64,000 nucleotides of DNA from Chalciporus piperatus (Eukaryota; Basidiomycota; Agaricomycetes; Boletales; Boletaceae): NCBI GenBank assembly GCA_038093975.1, contig JBBPTG010000074.1, positions 59,754 through 123,753 on the forward strand, written 5' to 3'. Within the stretch, counting starts at the first letter, position 1, and each line of letters opens with the position of its first letter. Position numbers and translations under genes: made by a program. This document shows positions 11,524 to 22,560 of the stretch, piece after piece. Under the pieces are notes generated by a model. The model was not told the origin of the DNA and ran no database searches. It saw only the letters and a program-made list of their open reading frames with translations.

Positions 11524-14098
11524 TCACGGCATACCCCTGAAGCCCATCAAGTACTGCATGATCTGGAACGCAGCCTAAAACACACATTTCCCAAGGTTAG
11601 CGATCACATATCTCAACTCCGAGTCACCAAGAACCGCAGTGGGATGGAAAAAAAGGACAGAACAAAAACGAAACAAAACGAAACAAAACGACGACGTCCC
11701 CCATGATACAAGTACGACTCGACTCGAACAGTCCCCCATGATATAAGTAAGAATCAGAACAACAACAAAAAAAAGACTCACCACAGGCGCAAACTGCGGT
11801 ATCATGTGTCCGCTGAGGTTTACTTCGTAATAAGTCAATCCGCGTTCGGAGTGCATCTTTCCGTATGCGCCGACGCCGTCGACGATGAAACTGTCCTCGA
11901 GGATCGGGGTTTGGAATCCTTGGAGGCCGTTCCCTTCGGGATGGAGATCGTGAGTTCGATTTCGAAATTCGATGGGAAACAAGGGTGGAGGGCGGAACTT
12001 ACAAGTCATGCTATGTGAGGAGCAAACAAAGGTCGTTAAGCCGCCGCGATGACCACCACGTGAACACACACGATCACTTACTTTTGGATAACGATGCGCG
12101 TCCTAAAAAGTCGTTATGTTATTGCTCGGTCGTCAGCATAGTTTTCCAATGAGGACAATGTGGCCCGAGTCGATGTTTTTGACTCAAGGATTGCGCGAAC
12201 TCACCCCTCGGCGATCAGCATAAAATCAGCCACTCCGTGCACGATCACGGTGCGCACGTTCTTCTCGATCACGTTCGGAAGCACCGTGAACGCTGGTGGC
12301 AAGCTTGGGTCTCCGTTTGGGAATACGTCGATATTCGAGCACTCGGTCCATTCGACGTCGAGGGGTGCGTGAATGGCTTCTTTGACTTCTCTGCGGTCGA
12401 AGTAGATGGGTGCTTGTTGTTGAGGTGAAGAACCTCTGAAGTATCTATCACGTCAGATCTTCGTACTACGAGTACAAGTGGGACGTACGGGAAACCGAGG
12501 ACGTCCCATAAGATGGGATACTGTTTTCACGCAGGTCAGTTTTGCTAATCGCCAGGGTTTTCTTGAACTTACATACCGTATCCCAGATGCGGTAGACATT
12601 GAACGCGGGGTTGAGTATCAACGCGTTGTTGAATATGTCGTCCCAGACATTACATCCTGGGGCGAACTCAACAGAGCCACCTGGTAGTGGAAGGGGTCCT
12701 TTGGGTGGGTACGTCACGTAAGTAGAGACGTAGTCGGTATAGTTGCATGCTGCAGCCTTCTGGTCGAGGTAATCGAGGAAAGTCTGGCTATTTTTGTAGA
12801 TGGTACGGGTTTGAGCACGACGAGGGCAGCGATCGGAGTGCGATGGGCTTACTTGAACGAGAACAGTCCTTGATATTTGTGTACGAAGTCCACTGCAGGG
12901 ATCTCTTCATGCACCACGTTCCACGAAAGCGATGCTGGGTGGCCGTGACACCGCTCAGCGTAACCCCTACTTTCAGCGCCAAGACAACTACGCACGATCA
13001 CTAATCCAGATTCCTTGAAGAGATAGATCCAGGAGAGTCGGGTTCTCGTAGATATAGTTCGCGATATCTATCAATAAAAATCAGTCGTTTGATCGAGAAA
13101 CATCATTCAAAACCACTGACAAGGAACATAGGTGCCGGCGTACTACAGCAAGAGCGAAAATGAGCGTCAAAATGTATCAGAATGCCAGACTTACACTCTC
13201 TCCCGTGAGCCACAGTTTCTTTCCTTTCAGTTCCGAGAAGACGTCAAGGAACTGTTGGAAGAATCCGACGAGCTGTTCGGCGAGCTGGTCCTCGTTCTCG
13301 ATGTTCGGAGTTCCCTGGGAGAAACCAGTGCCAACGGGTTGTTCGACCCAAAGAACCGAGGAGAGATTGGTCCAGCTATATTCATTAACTGTAGGTTTGG
13401 CCTGGCCCCAGGACCACGAGAGAGGCTAGATAAGAGATGAGATTAGAACAACGGGCCAGGCAACTCGAAATTGGATCAAAAATGCTGACTCCGTTCTCTT
13501 GGAGAAGTCCTTCAAGGGAAGAACATCCGGGACCACCATTCGTCCTAATCAGGGATTTAGTCGATACGGGTGCGTTGAGCGTCGAGTTGCTGTTCGTACC
13601 AGGAGATCAAATCATCGAGACTACCCTCGGGACCTGGAGGGAAGAACCAAAAGAAGAGCTGCGAGTCACGTAACACATATCGTTCAATTTTCACGCATTC
13701 GGCTTCCCAGTCACAGGGCCGTACCTTACGGGTCTCGTTCGGGTTGTTGCTAATGGGCAAAAGACCAGCCCAGCTTGGTCCGACGTCGAAATCAACCAAC
13801 GGGAGAGCACTTCCGTTGACCCAAAACTCTGCGATGAAGTTGATATACGATAAGCGTGTGTGTCAACACCAGGGTCGCGGCAACGGGACGTACCAGACGC
13901 TTTGGGATTCGTGAAAGTGATGTTCTGCACCCCACTACGCTTCACGTTGGAATTATGCAGGACCGCGGGCCCAGGACCAGGTTGCCACCTCTTGGCTGCC
14001 TCTGCCTGATGCGCTCTCATCTCGTCCTTGCGGATCATTCGCGCACCCGCGCTAGCAGCCGCCAGCAACGTCACGAAGGTTGTGACGAGTAAAACCAT
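11524..14098 (-). CDS. serine carboxypeptidase (peptidase S10)
   Basis: Secreted or vacuolar carboxypeptidase removing C-terminal residues from peptides. The start is the ATG at 14098, giving a signal peptide (MVLLVTTFVTLLAAASAGA). About a dozen small exons encode in order: the oxyanion-region motif LWVEQPVGTGFSQG, the nucleophile motif GESYAGTYVPY (split by introns inside the motif at about 13196 and 13124), the substrate-domain region, the Asp motif GVADFMLIAEGTR near 12190-12240, and the His motif LSGHMIPQFAP near 11790-11815. All three catalytic residues are present. The last exon reads AFQIMQYLMGFRGMP and stops at 11524, a short tail compared with many family members. It shares its orientation with the Pdx2 gene 162 bp upstream. 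Confidence 0.9.
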
Positions 14099-14260
14099 CT
14101 TCGTACGAGACACTCACTGAGGAAGAGGTCAAAAGATAACTGAGGCAGATGTGTCATATGCGACGCAAGCGTGTCGAGTGGGTATGCTCACTCGAGAGTG
14201 GAAGCGAAGAGGGAACCTTGTGCGTGTGAACTTGTATATATCGTCAAATGAAACTACACC

Positions 14261-15173
14261 TCAAGGAGAAAGCAGAGGTAACACGCAAGTCCGAACGAAA
14301 TACTCGTGGAATCTACCATCTTTCGTCAACTCTGGATGGAAGGTTGTGAGCAGGTGATTCCCTTGTCGGACGGCTACTATTCTGCGCAGATCGTTGTCGT
14401 CATCGACTGGCGGTACGTTTGCCTCTGATTTTGGTACCACTCCGAGAGGCAAACGCGCGATGACGCGTACTGGGGGTTGGTCTGGCGACGAATGTATTGC
14501 CTTGATGACCTGGTGATTGCCAGTCAGCGCGACGGCGTAAGGTGGGTGCACGCATAACTGACGGGCGCACGGATGAAAACACCCGTAAAAGGCACTTTAG
14601 AGTTTTGTAGCCCTTCGACAGCTAATGGTGCCTCAAAAGATTCCACCTGAAACGCCAGACGACAAAAGTGAGCACGAGTGGTGTGACTAGGACCGGACGA
14701 GAACAAACCTGAGGACCCCAGCCATTACGAGCGATAGTTATGGTCATGCCACCCAGCAACTCCTGTCCTCCCTTTTTCGTATTCTCGACAGCCTGAGAGA
14801 GGAGAATTGCACCGGCGCAAGTGCCCCATACCGGTTTCGTCTTGAGGAAGCCTCGAAGAGGTTCCAGCAGCCCTGCGAGCTTGGCTAGCAGTGCTATCGT
14901 GGTAGACTCTGTCGAGCGTAAGAACGACTCGTATCAAACTGAAAGACGACGGTGTACTAACCTCCGCCGGGTATTATCAGTCCATCGCACTTGGCGAGGT
15001 CCTCAGGGGTTCGCACCAGGATCGAGCAGACCTTTATATGCGAGGATATTTTGCGGAGAGCAGTCTCATGCTCAACAAATGCTCCTTGCAGAGCTGATGC
15101 ACTATCAATGGAATCTGATGAGGAACGTGATGTCCTGCTTGCCTAGTATTCCGATGACCACTTTTTCTTGCAT
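14261..15173 (-). CDS. pdx2: pyridoxal 5'-phosphate synthase glutaminase subunit (Pdx2/SNO)
   Basis: Class-I glutamine amidotransferase that releases ammonia for the Pdx1 synthase subunit in de novo vitamin B6 synthesis. Five exons; the start ATG is at 15173 ([10 protein letters not shown]). Recognised motifs are [18 protein letters not shown], the catalytic cysteine in [16 protein letters not shown], and the catalytic His-x-Glu in FHPEL. Intron 1 (15142-15094) begins GCAAGC and ends CAG, a GC-AG intron required to give [12 protein letters not shown]; no GT donor would do it. The C-terminus ends [11 protein letters not shown] gene for the Pdx1 partner is not in the window. It is divergent from the Hrp1-like gene, with 299 bp between starts. 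Confidence 0.92.
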
Positions 15174-15472
15174 TGCGACACAAGCTAATCGTTACAACTG
15201 AACTCGCACCTCGATAAACCTCGATATTCGATGAGAATCAAGAGCCAAGAGGAAACAACTTGACAGATATGAACGAGTCGTCACGACAGCTGCAGATCAT
15301 CCTAGAGCGGAAGATTAACGTTTAACCCTCCCCGATTGGCTCGTGCGGCAGCGGGCCGACGGGAAGAACCGTGGGAATATTAGAGTGTAGGATGACTAAT
15401 GCACGGCTTCCGCTTTTTCACCTTTGGCTTGTTCTACCATCACCACCAACCTTGACTGCTTTACTTTTCAAT

Positions 15473-17572
15473 ATGTCCGAACTCGATGCTGACCTTTACG
15501 GCGGTAAGACAATATCTGTCCCTTGTATCACATCATTCTTAACATTCTTGACCAGACCTGTACGGAAACGACGAGACTGATTTCCCGTCCGCTGTTGAAA
15601 CACACGAAGTAAAAGCCGAAGACGTCAAGGTCGAGGTCCCTTCAGACACTTCAGCCCCACCACCTACAAAACCCTCAGAAGCAAAGCAGGAGTCGGAAGC
15701 CACCACTTCTCCTCAGTTCGCAAAATTTGAACCCGAACTACACTCGTATGAGGATTTCGCAGCACCTCCCATCTTGGCTGGGGGCTCCACACAGAATGCA
15801 CCACAGCAAATTCCCACGTACCAACAGCCATCAGATTATTCCATAGACCTCCACACTGGCTCATATGGCCTTCCCAATATGTCCGAGCGCAGCATACGGC
15901 CATCAGAAATGAAAGATGAAGGGTGAGTCATTGCCGCTCTTGCGCTGATCACAGAAACTCTCGTCCTGTTCCTGCGCTCGTCGGTATTGTTGGGTTGTCG
16001 TCAAGTAAAAGTTGACTGCGGCGGGTCAACATACCTGTAGTCGGTCCATCGTCGTCTCGCCTAGCTACTCAGCTCTGTCGACTAGGACTAGGCTAGCTCT
16101 AGCGTATCCGCTTCTCTACAGTCTAGTCTAAACTAGGCTAAACAACCCAAGAGACAGTAGCGTCCTGTTCATTTCTCCTCTGTCATAACGTCTCCTGTCC
16201 TTTGCAGATAACTAATAGCAACTTTGCTCTTTTCCATACGTCGATCTGCTGCGGGCGTTTATCCCTATCAACCCACTTGCGCGTGTCAAACTCGGATTTG
16301 CTATCTATAGCAAGATGTTTATTGGCGGCCTCAACTGGGATACAACCGATGGTACTTATATTGTCATTACTTTTCGATAACCGTTCGGTAGTACTAAAAT
16401 TCGTACCAGAGTCTCTCAGAAGCTACTTTTCTCAGTTCGGTAAAGTAGATGCATGTACCATCATGCGCGATGCCGCTGGGCGATCACGGTGCTTCGCCTT
16501 CCTGACGTTTGACGAACCCGCGAGCGTTAACGCCGTGATGGTGCGGGAACACTTCCTCGATGGCAAGATTGTACGTACATTGTTGTATTTACAATGTGGA
16601 TTACATTTAACTCATCAACGTTCTTCCCCATGTGGTGTCTTCAAGATCGACCCTAAAAGGGCGATTCCTAGGCAGGAGCATCAGCGGGCGACCAAGTTGT
16701 TCATCGGCGGCCTTCCAGGCAGTGTCACGTCTGAGTCCATGCGCGAGTTTTTCTCTCAGTTCGGCAAGGTGATCGATTCGACTGTCATGCTCGACCGCGA
16801 GACGGGAAGAAGCAAAGGTTTCGGTTTCGTCTCCTTTGAAGATACAAATGTCCAACCCTTCCTCGGGTTTGGTAATCTGCAGATTGATGGTAAACTGGTT
16901 AGTATCCATGTTCTTTCCAATGGGAGGATGACTGACTACGTTTCCCGATAGATTGACGTTAAACTAGCCCAACCACGGTACCAACGAGATCGTTTCCAAG
17001 AAGATGGCGGCGTTCCGGAACAATATGTCAGCCCACGTACCGGCGCGGGCGGAGGCGGTGTCAGTAACGGATTCGCTGGGCAACCTGGCAACTTCCCCGC
17101 GGCTGCGGCTGCGGCTGGTCCTGGCCCCATGGGCGGGGCTTCAGGTAATACGCCGTTTGACCCCCAGGCTTTGGCACAACTGTACACGCGGATGTTCCAG
17201 ATGGCTGGGGGCGGCATGATGGGGGGGATGGGGATGAACCCGATGATGGGTGGAATGGGCGCTGGAATGGGCGGTGCCGGTGGATACGGTGGTGGAATGG
17301 GAGGAATGGGTCGTGGAATGGGTGGCGGTATGGGCGGTGGCGTGGGTGGTGGTGTGGTCGGTGGTCCTGGGATGGGGAGGGGAGGGCAGGGGATGATGCA
17401 GGGAGGTGCACCGACTGGGCCAAGTGGGTTAGGCCCAAACGTTCCCCGGGGCCCTCGAGGTGCTCAGGGGGGTGCAGGTGGGCCTGGCGGGCCCGGTGGT
17501 GGGCCTAGCGTCGGGCCTCAGCGTGCTGGTCAACGTGGTCAGCACAGCTACCATCCTTATGCGCGGTCGTGA
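15473..17572 (+). CDS. Hrp1/Nab4-like hnRNP with two RRM domains
   Basis: Nuclear RNA-binding protein of the Hrp1/Musashi/DAZAP1 type, probably acting in mRNA 3'-end formation, export or decay. Six exons (15473-15503, 15556-15922, 16311-16351, 16410-16570, 16646-16897, 16952-17572) give 490 residues. The N-terminus is acidic and disordered. RRM1 has KMFIGGLNWDTTD and RCFAFLTF; RRM2 has KLFIGGLPGSVTSE and KGFGFVSFED, with the typical linker IDPKRAIPR. The C-terminus is Gly/Met-rich with GGM repeats and a few RG dipeptides, a low-complexity tail likely to phase-separate. Intron 2 is exceptionally long for this window (388 nt) and rich in UAG. Exact orthology (Hrp1 or another hnRNP A/D member) is uncertain. 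Confidence 0.85.
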
Positions 17573-17969
17573 TTTCGTTTTTGCTTTTGCACTCAAAATT
17601 TAATCTGGTAGAATGGGTAAAATCGGATATGATTCCATGCTAAAATGGATGTGCTGTTTCGTCTGTGGTTGTAGTTTGTTCTGTTGTTAATTTTTATAAT
17701 ATATGCTGCTCCGAAGTTTTCGTTCTGAAAGTCGAACCGCGTGTGCCCCGTCGCTAAGTACCTACGCGAGGCAGATGTCTCGCCGCGGAATTCGTGATAC
17801 ATTGCTAAACACGCAAAGCCAACATATTTTTCCACTTTCGTCTTTCATGACTCTCCATCGATTGGTCTAGCGCACGAGTTGCCAGTTGGGCACGTGTACG
17901 AAAGTGTGTGGTTGATGATACAGCAGTCCTCCAGTTCTACAACGTGTCCATAACCCTTGACAATCGGCC
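17573..17969. other. intergenic, no gene seen
   Basis: It holds the AT-rich 3' flank of the RRM gene (TTTATAATATATGC near 17690) and the promoter of the next gene. No coding exon is supported. Confidence 0.5.
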
Positions 17970-19288
17970 ATGAGTTTAAGGTCACAACTCTCCAGCTTCC
18001 ACCGTCACCTTACCGCGCTCATCCATCGTCTCATGTCGTCGCCGCCGACCATAGTAGATGGACTCTTCATCTCTCGAACCCTCCCTCTCAACGAATTTGT
18101 TCAGAATTGGCGTGACAGCCTCTCCGACGACGCCAATTTGTGTAAATTGAAACATATCGAGATTTGCAAGGCAACGAGCGACAAGCTGCACGAATTCCTC
18201 CTCCTTCATTTTACCCATCCAACCCATCCTACTGCCCGTGCCACAGTCATTGTTGACCGCACTGTCAAGGAGGCGCAAGCCTTGACACTCGCATCACCCA
18301 GTTCTTCATCCACACCCCCTATACCAGCATATGACATGGTGGATGTCATCCCCCAAGAGTACAGATACTCCACGGAGACGTACCTTACCAAGCGCTTTGG
18401 TCAATACGAACGGCTCTGTTTTTTCAGATACGACGTCACTTGCCCCTCTGCAGCTCAAATCGCAAACCTGCTGGTGGCTGTGAGCCTATACCGGCCAAAC
18501 TACAACCTTTACGAACACAACTGCTACTGGTTTGCAGACGTGATCTTCGAAGGTTGCAAGAGACTCTTTCCCGAGGGTCTCGAGCATTGCATTAATCACA
18601 AGAAGCGTCGGCAATATATCGTGGAGGTTCCTACCATTGAGACGGATGTCATCCCATATATCTGCGAGGCGTACCAGGCTGAATGGAAGGAGTTCATGAG
18701 GAGACCCAGGAAGGATGAGGAATTAGAGGTAGGTCTCTGCTCCATGGCATTCATTCCGCTAATACCATGCTGCTTCAATGGCAGGCGTGGAAACGAGAGG
18801 CGGAAAACCAGCGCCGTGCTCGCGAAGAAGGAGAACAGGTAGGTCTCTTCTCCACAACATTCATTTCACTAATAACCATGCTGCTTCAATGGCAGGCGTG
18901 GAAACGAGAGGCGGAAAACCAGCGCCGTGCTCGCGAAGAAGGAGAACAGGTAGGTCTCTTCTCCACAACATTCATTTCACTAATAACCATGCTGCTTCAA
19001 TGGCAGGCGTGGAAACGAGAGGCAGAAGACCAGCGCCGTGCTCGTGAAGAGGCAGAACGGGCTCGCGAAGAAGGAGAACAGGTAGGTCTCTTCTCCACAA
19101 CATTCATTTCACAAATAACCATGCTGCTTCAATGGCAGGCATGGAAACGAGAGGTGGAAGACCAGCGCCGTGCTCGTGAAGCTGCAGAAAGGCTTTGTAA
19201 GGCACTCCTAGCTCGTGAAGGAACAAATCTCGATACGGTGGAAAGCCGTTACAAGGCACTGCTCGCCGAGGAACAAGTCCATGGATGA
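17970..19288 (+). CDS. Asn-Cys-motif domain protein with exon-repeat coiled-coil tail
   Basis: Five exons (17970-18728, 18785-18838, 18896-18949, 19007-19081, 19139-19288) give 363 residues. The first 253 residues form a globular domain containing YNLYEHNCYWFADVIFEG; a conserved His/Asn-Cys-Tyr-Trp at the start of a helix recalls the cysteine of permuted NlpC/P60-LRAT-like folds, but this is inference and no catalytic set can be assigned. The tail is a charged coiled coil built from repeats of AWKREAENQRRAREEGEQ, each encoded by its own exon; exon 4 has seven extra residues. The final exon continues the coil (LCKALLAREG) and ends EEQVHG. Introns 2-4 are each 57 nt without in-frame stops, so their retention would stay in frame. 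Confidence 0.75.
18729..19192 (+). repeat. tandem exon+intron duplication, about 111-bp unit
   Basis: Four consecutive units, each an intron (GTAGGTCTC...CTAAT...TGGCAG) followed by a coiled-coil exon starting GCRTGG. Introns are at 18729-18784 (56 nt), 18839-18895, 18950-19006 and 19082-19138 (57 nt each). The first two exon copies are identical over 54 nt. Near identity of introns as well as exons points to recent unequal crossing-over. Confidence 0.9.
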
Positions 19289-19532
19289 ATTGAGGACTCC
19301 TTTGTACTCGTATTCGTTTGTTATTTACCAGATACTCGATTGGTTCTGCTACTTGGGTTGAGATACCTTTGTCGAGCACTTTATCACGAAGTAGCGTGGC
19401 AGTGTTGCTTGGTAAAATATCATGTTTTTGGCGCGCGTCAGTGACGTCTACGACCAAATTGGCAAAGTCAACTAGCAATCTACACGGTCGACGACAAGCC
19501 ACTCCCCTGGAGGTCAGCGGTGAACGCACAGC

Positions 19533-21961
19533 ATGCCTCCGCACGTTGATCTCGTCCTCGTCTTTCGCGCATCTTCCAAACGAACAACGCTATCAAAAGA
19601 ACAGATACGACGAGATGCGGCCAAGGCAGAACGGCAATACACTTTTCTCATAGATACTCTCACAAGGGCTGGCCTCAAAGCTGTCGGGCGACGTGGGGAG
19701 AATCAAGAACAGCTACTGGTTCTGGTCACTTGTCCACCAGATCTCCTCGTTCGATTAGTCCATGCTGAACGGTTAGTCGTGTTCTCCGGCGTCAGAAATT
19801 GGGATTTGGTTAATTTATTTCGATCTATGCATTACCTACCCAGACATTCCGACTTTTTATACGGCCTTCCCATGTCGAAACTGCCGTCTGCAGAAGCAGA
19901 TCTCGCCTCAGCCCCGCTCTCTCCCGCAGACCGTGTTCGGCTCGTACACGCGTACATCACGTCCACCCCCCAGGATGGCGGTTTGGGAATTACACCAGGT
20001 TGCAAAGAATGGGACCTCCTCGTATCCGTCATGGTACTTCATAACCAAGAGTTCAACGATCAATGGATACGAGAGTGGACGCGACATAGAATAGCCTCAG
20101 TGGAGCTCGATAAAGTGAGAGATCAGGTGTGTCCCATCGTCCTCTCACTCATCCCAAGGTGAAGCTCATGGAGATATGTCTCAGCTTGGCGACTCCGTCG
20201 CATTATATTTTTACTTTTTAACCGCATACACCCGCGCACTCATTTTTCCCTCGGTGCTTGGCGTCGCATTCTATTTCTTTGGCACACCGTATTCAGTGCT
20301 CTATTCAACCCTTCTATTCATATGGTCTGTGGTATTCGTCGAGTGGTGGCGTCTTCAGGAACGAATTCTCTCCGTACGCTGGTGCACGCGCGGCTCTTTC
20401 CGGGTAGAGAAGCGAAGGGCAGATTATATTCCCAGCTTCCCCTGGTGGAAGAAAGAGGCTCGAAAGTTTGCTAGCATACCAGTGATATTACTGTTTGCCA
20501 GCATCCTTGCGGTCCTTTTAACAGGGATCTTCATCCTCGAGGCGTTCGTAACTCAGCTGTACAAGGGGCCTGGAAGTCGGATTGTGGTAAGTCGTTTTCA
20601 AAATGCACTTATTGTTTCCCGTTGACACATTTCTCCTCAAGGCTTTCAGTCCCACTGTTCTCTTCACGGCGCTGGTACCACAACTACTCCAGGTGTACAA
20701 GTCGAGCGCGAAGCGATACACCGACTGGGAGAATCACGCGCATCAATCGAGTCACGCCAGTTCGTTCAGCATCAAAGTATTCACGTTATCTGCCATCAAC
20801 GCCTATCTTGGTCTCGCCCTTTCTGCTTTCGTCTATGTCCCATTCGGAGAGAGTGCAATGTCCCTCGTCCAGTATCACCTATTTTCTCAGGGTGCACAGG
20901 GCGGTGCCGCAGCGATTCTTCGAGGACTGAGCCTGAATTTCAACCATACGCTCAAATCCGGCTTGGAGGCTCGCGAAACAACGAACGCGGTTGCGGGAGC
21001 CGTGACAGCGCAAAGCCTATTTGAAGCGGACACTACTAGCGCAAGGTTGAAGCTCAACCCGTCGAGACTCCAACAACAAATGTTTGCATTCACAGTCACC
21101 AATCAAGTCGTGGATAACATTCGAGAAATCGGCTTGCCGTTCGTCCTTCAGGCCATCCGATCGTTTCGCGCAGGCAAAGGGTTCAGAAACGGACACGGGA
21201 AAGGGATCGGGAAAAAGAAACGCGTCGCGTTCGACGACGAACCTGTCGGTCAAGTCCACGACGATGCACGAACACGAGAAGAACGCGAGTTCTTGGAGAT
21301 CATCCGGAGCGAAGTGGCTCTTCCCGACTATGACACCTTTGACGACTACAGCGAGATGGTGACCCAATTCGGGTACGTTGCGTTGTGGTCGACGATATGG
21401 CCTTTGGCGCCCGTCATGTCACTGCTCAACAATTACGTCGAGGCACGTTCGGACGCGTTCAAGATCGCGACGCACGTCCGACGACCTATTCCAGTGCGCA
21501 CGGACACGATTGGTCCGTGGCTCGAGTCGCTGTCCTTCTTGGCGTGGCTCTCGGCCCTCACGAACTCAGCGTTGGTGTACATGTTCCATGCACCATTCAG
21601 TGGATCTACTGCCGAGGGGGAGAGCGTGGAGGAACAAGGATACGCGGCCACAAAGGATCTCCTCCTCTCAGCATTCATGGTCGCCCTCCTCGCATCCCAC
21701 GTGTACATCGTTCTCCGCGCTATCGTGAGACGGACGCTCGAGCTTGCCCTATGGAGAGGTAGTAAGGAGATGAAAGAGGCCGACCGCGTCGAACGGGAAA
21801 TCAAGGAGAAATACCTCGCTCAATGTCTGCCCAGTCCAGTGCAGAGCCAAGTCGATGCGGAACAATCGGCCGTCGGTGTACATGAGAGGGATGACTGGGC
21901 GTCGTTTTGGACGGTCGATGAAGGGTTAGAGGAGATTCGGAAGACGGTCAAGGATGCGTGA
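19533..21961 (+). CDS. TMEM16/anoctamin-family lipid scramblase or channel
   Basis: Fungal anoctamin homologue, similar in length to characterised fungal scramblases (about 735 residues; here 771). Exons 19533-20126, 20185-20586 and 20642-21961 are phase-consistent. The cytosolic N-domain (MPPHVDLVLVFRASS) precedes the membrane domain, which begins at FGD/LGDSVALYFYFLTAYTR. Membrane segments follow (VLLTGIFILEAFV; VFTLSAINAYLGLALSAFVYVPFG). The helix 6-8 region includes YSEMVTQFGYVALWSTIWPLAP, trimmed here to ALWSTIWPLAPVMSLLNNYVE, with the acidic residues that bind calcium in this family. The C-terminus ends in a soluble helix. It probably acts in phospholipid scrambling or ER-plasma membrane tethering; calcium dependence is inferred from family only. 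Confidence 0.9.
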
Positions 21962-22560
21962 GGGAGGATCGATTGAGGTCGTTTCAGTCAGCTATGTATG
22001 ACGTGGCGTTTTCGTCCTTTTTGTTCGGCGATTGGACTGCGGGTTCTCAGACTCCCGTTGGATTGCACTCTTTCTTCTTCTTTTTGATTCTCTTTGTTAA
22101 TGTTACTTGTTACTGTTGATTGCTTTGTCAATGTTGTCGATATCGATATCGCATGTGCTTTGGTTCGAAAAATCACTTCATCTCGCGTTTCTTTGCTTTG
22201 TATAGATTAGTATATATCTGATACACGCAATGAGTTGTACACTTTAGTGTCTCTGTTCTGGAATACGACACGACTCACGAGCTTCATAGACGATTTCCAA
22301 CCTGCGCTTTGGGATTGATGCAGATGTCACCGTGGAGTACATATACAGTGGTCGATCGGTCGATCGGAGTATTCGCCGAGAAGCGCTATACGAGATCCCC
22401 CACGAAGTTTTCCGATACAGTTGATGCTTTTCAACTCGTTATACTTACACAGTACATGTCCTGACACGATCTTCGTAGATGATTTCCAACAAAAGCACTT
22501 TAGATCAGCAACCGCGTTGCAACGCCCCCGACGCTCAAGCTCTCACTGAGCTCTCAAGCT
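21962..22560. other. intergenic between converging genes
   Basis: It lies between the anoctamin stop and the stop of the leftward GH85 gene and holds both 3' untranslated regions. A short tandem GATCGGTCGATCGG occurs near 22352-22365. No exon is supported. Confidence 0.5.

Noticed and set aside
19104..19544. Minus-strand 146-residue frame
   Set aside because: Antisense shadow of the coiled-coil exon and the start of the anoctamin gene.
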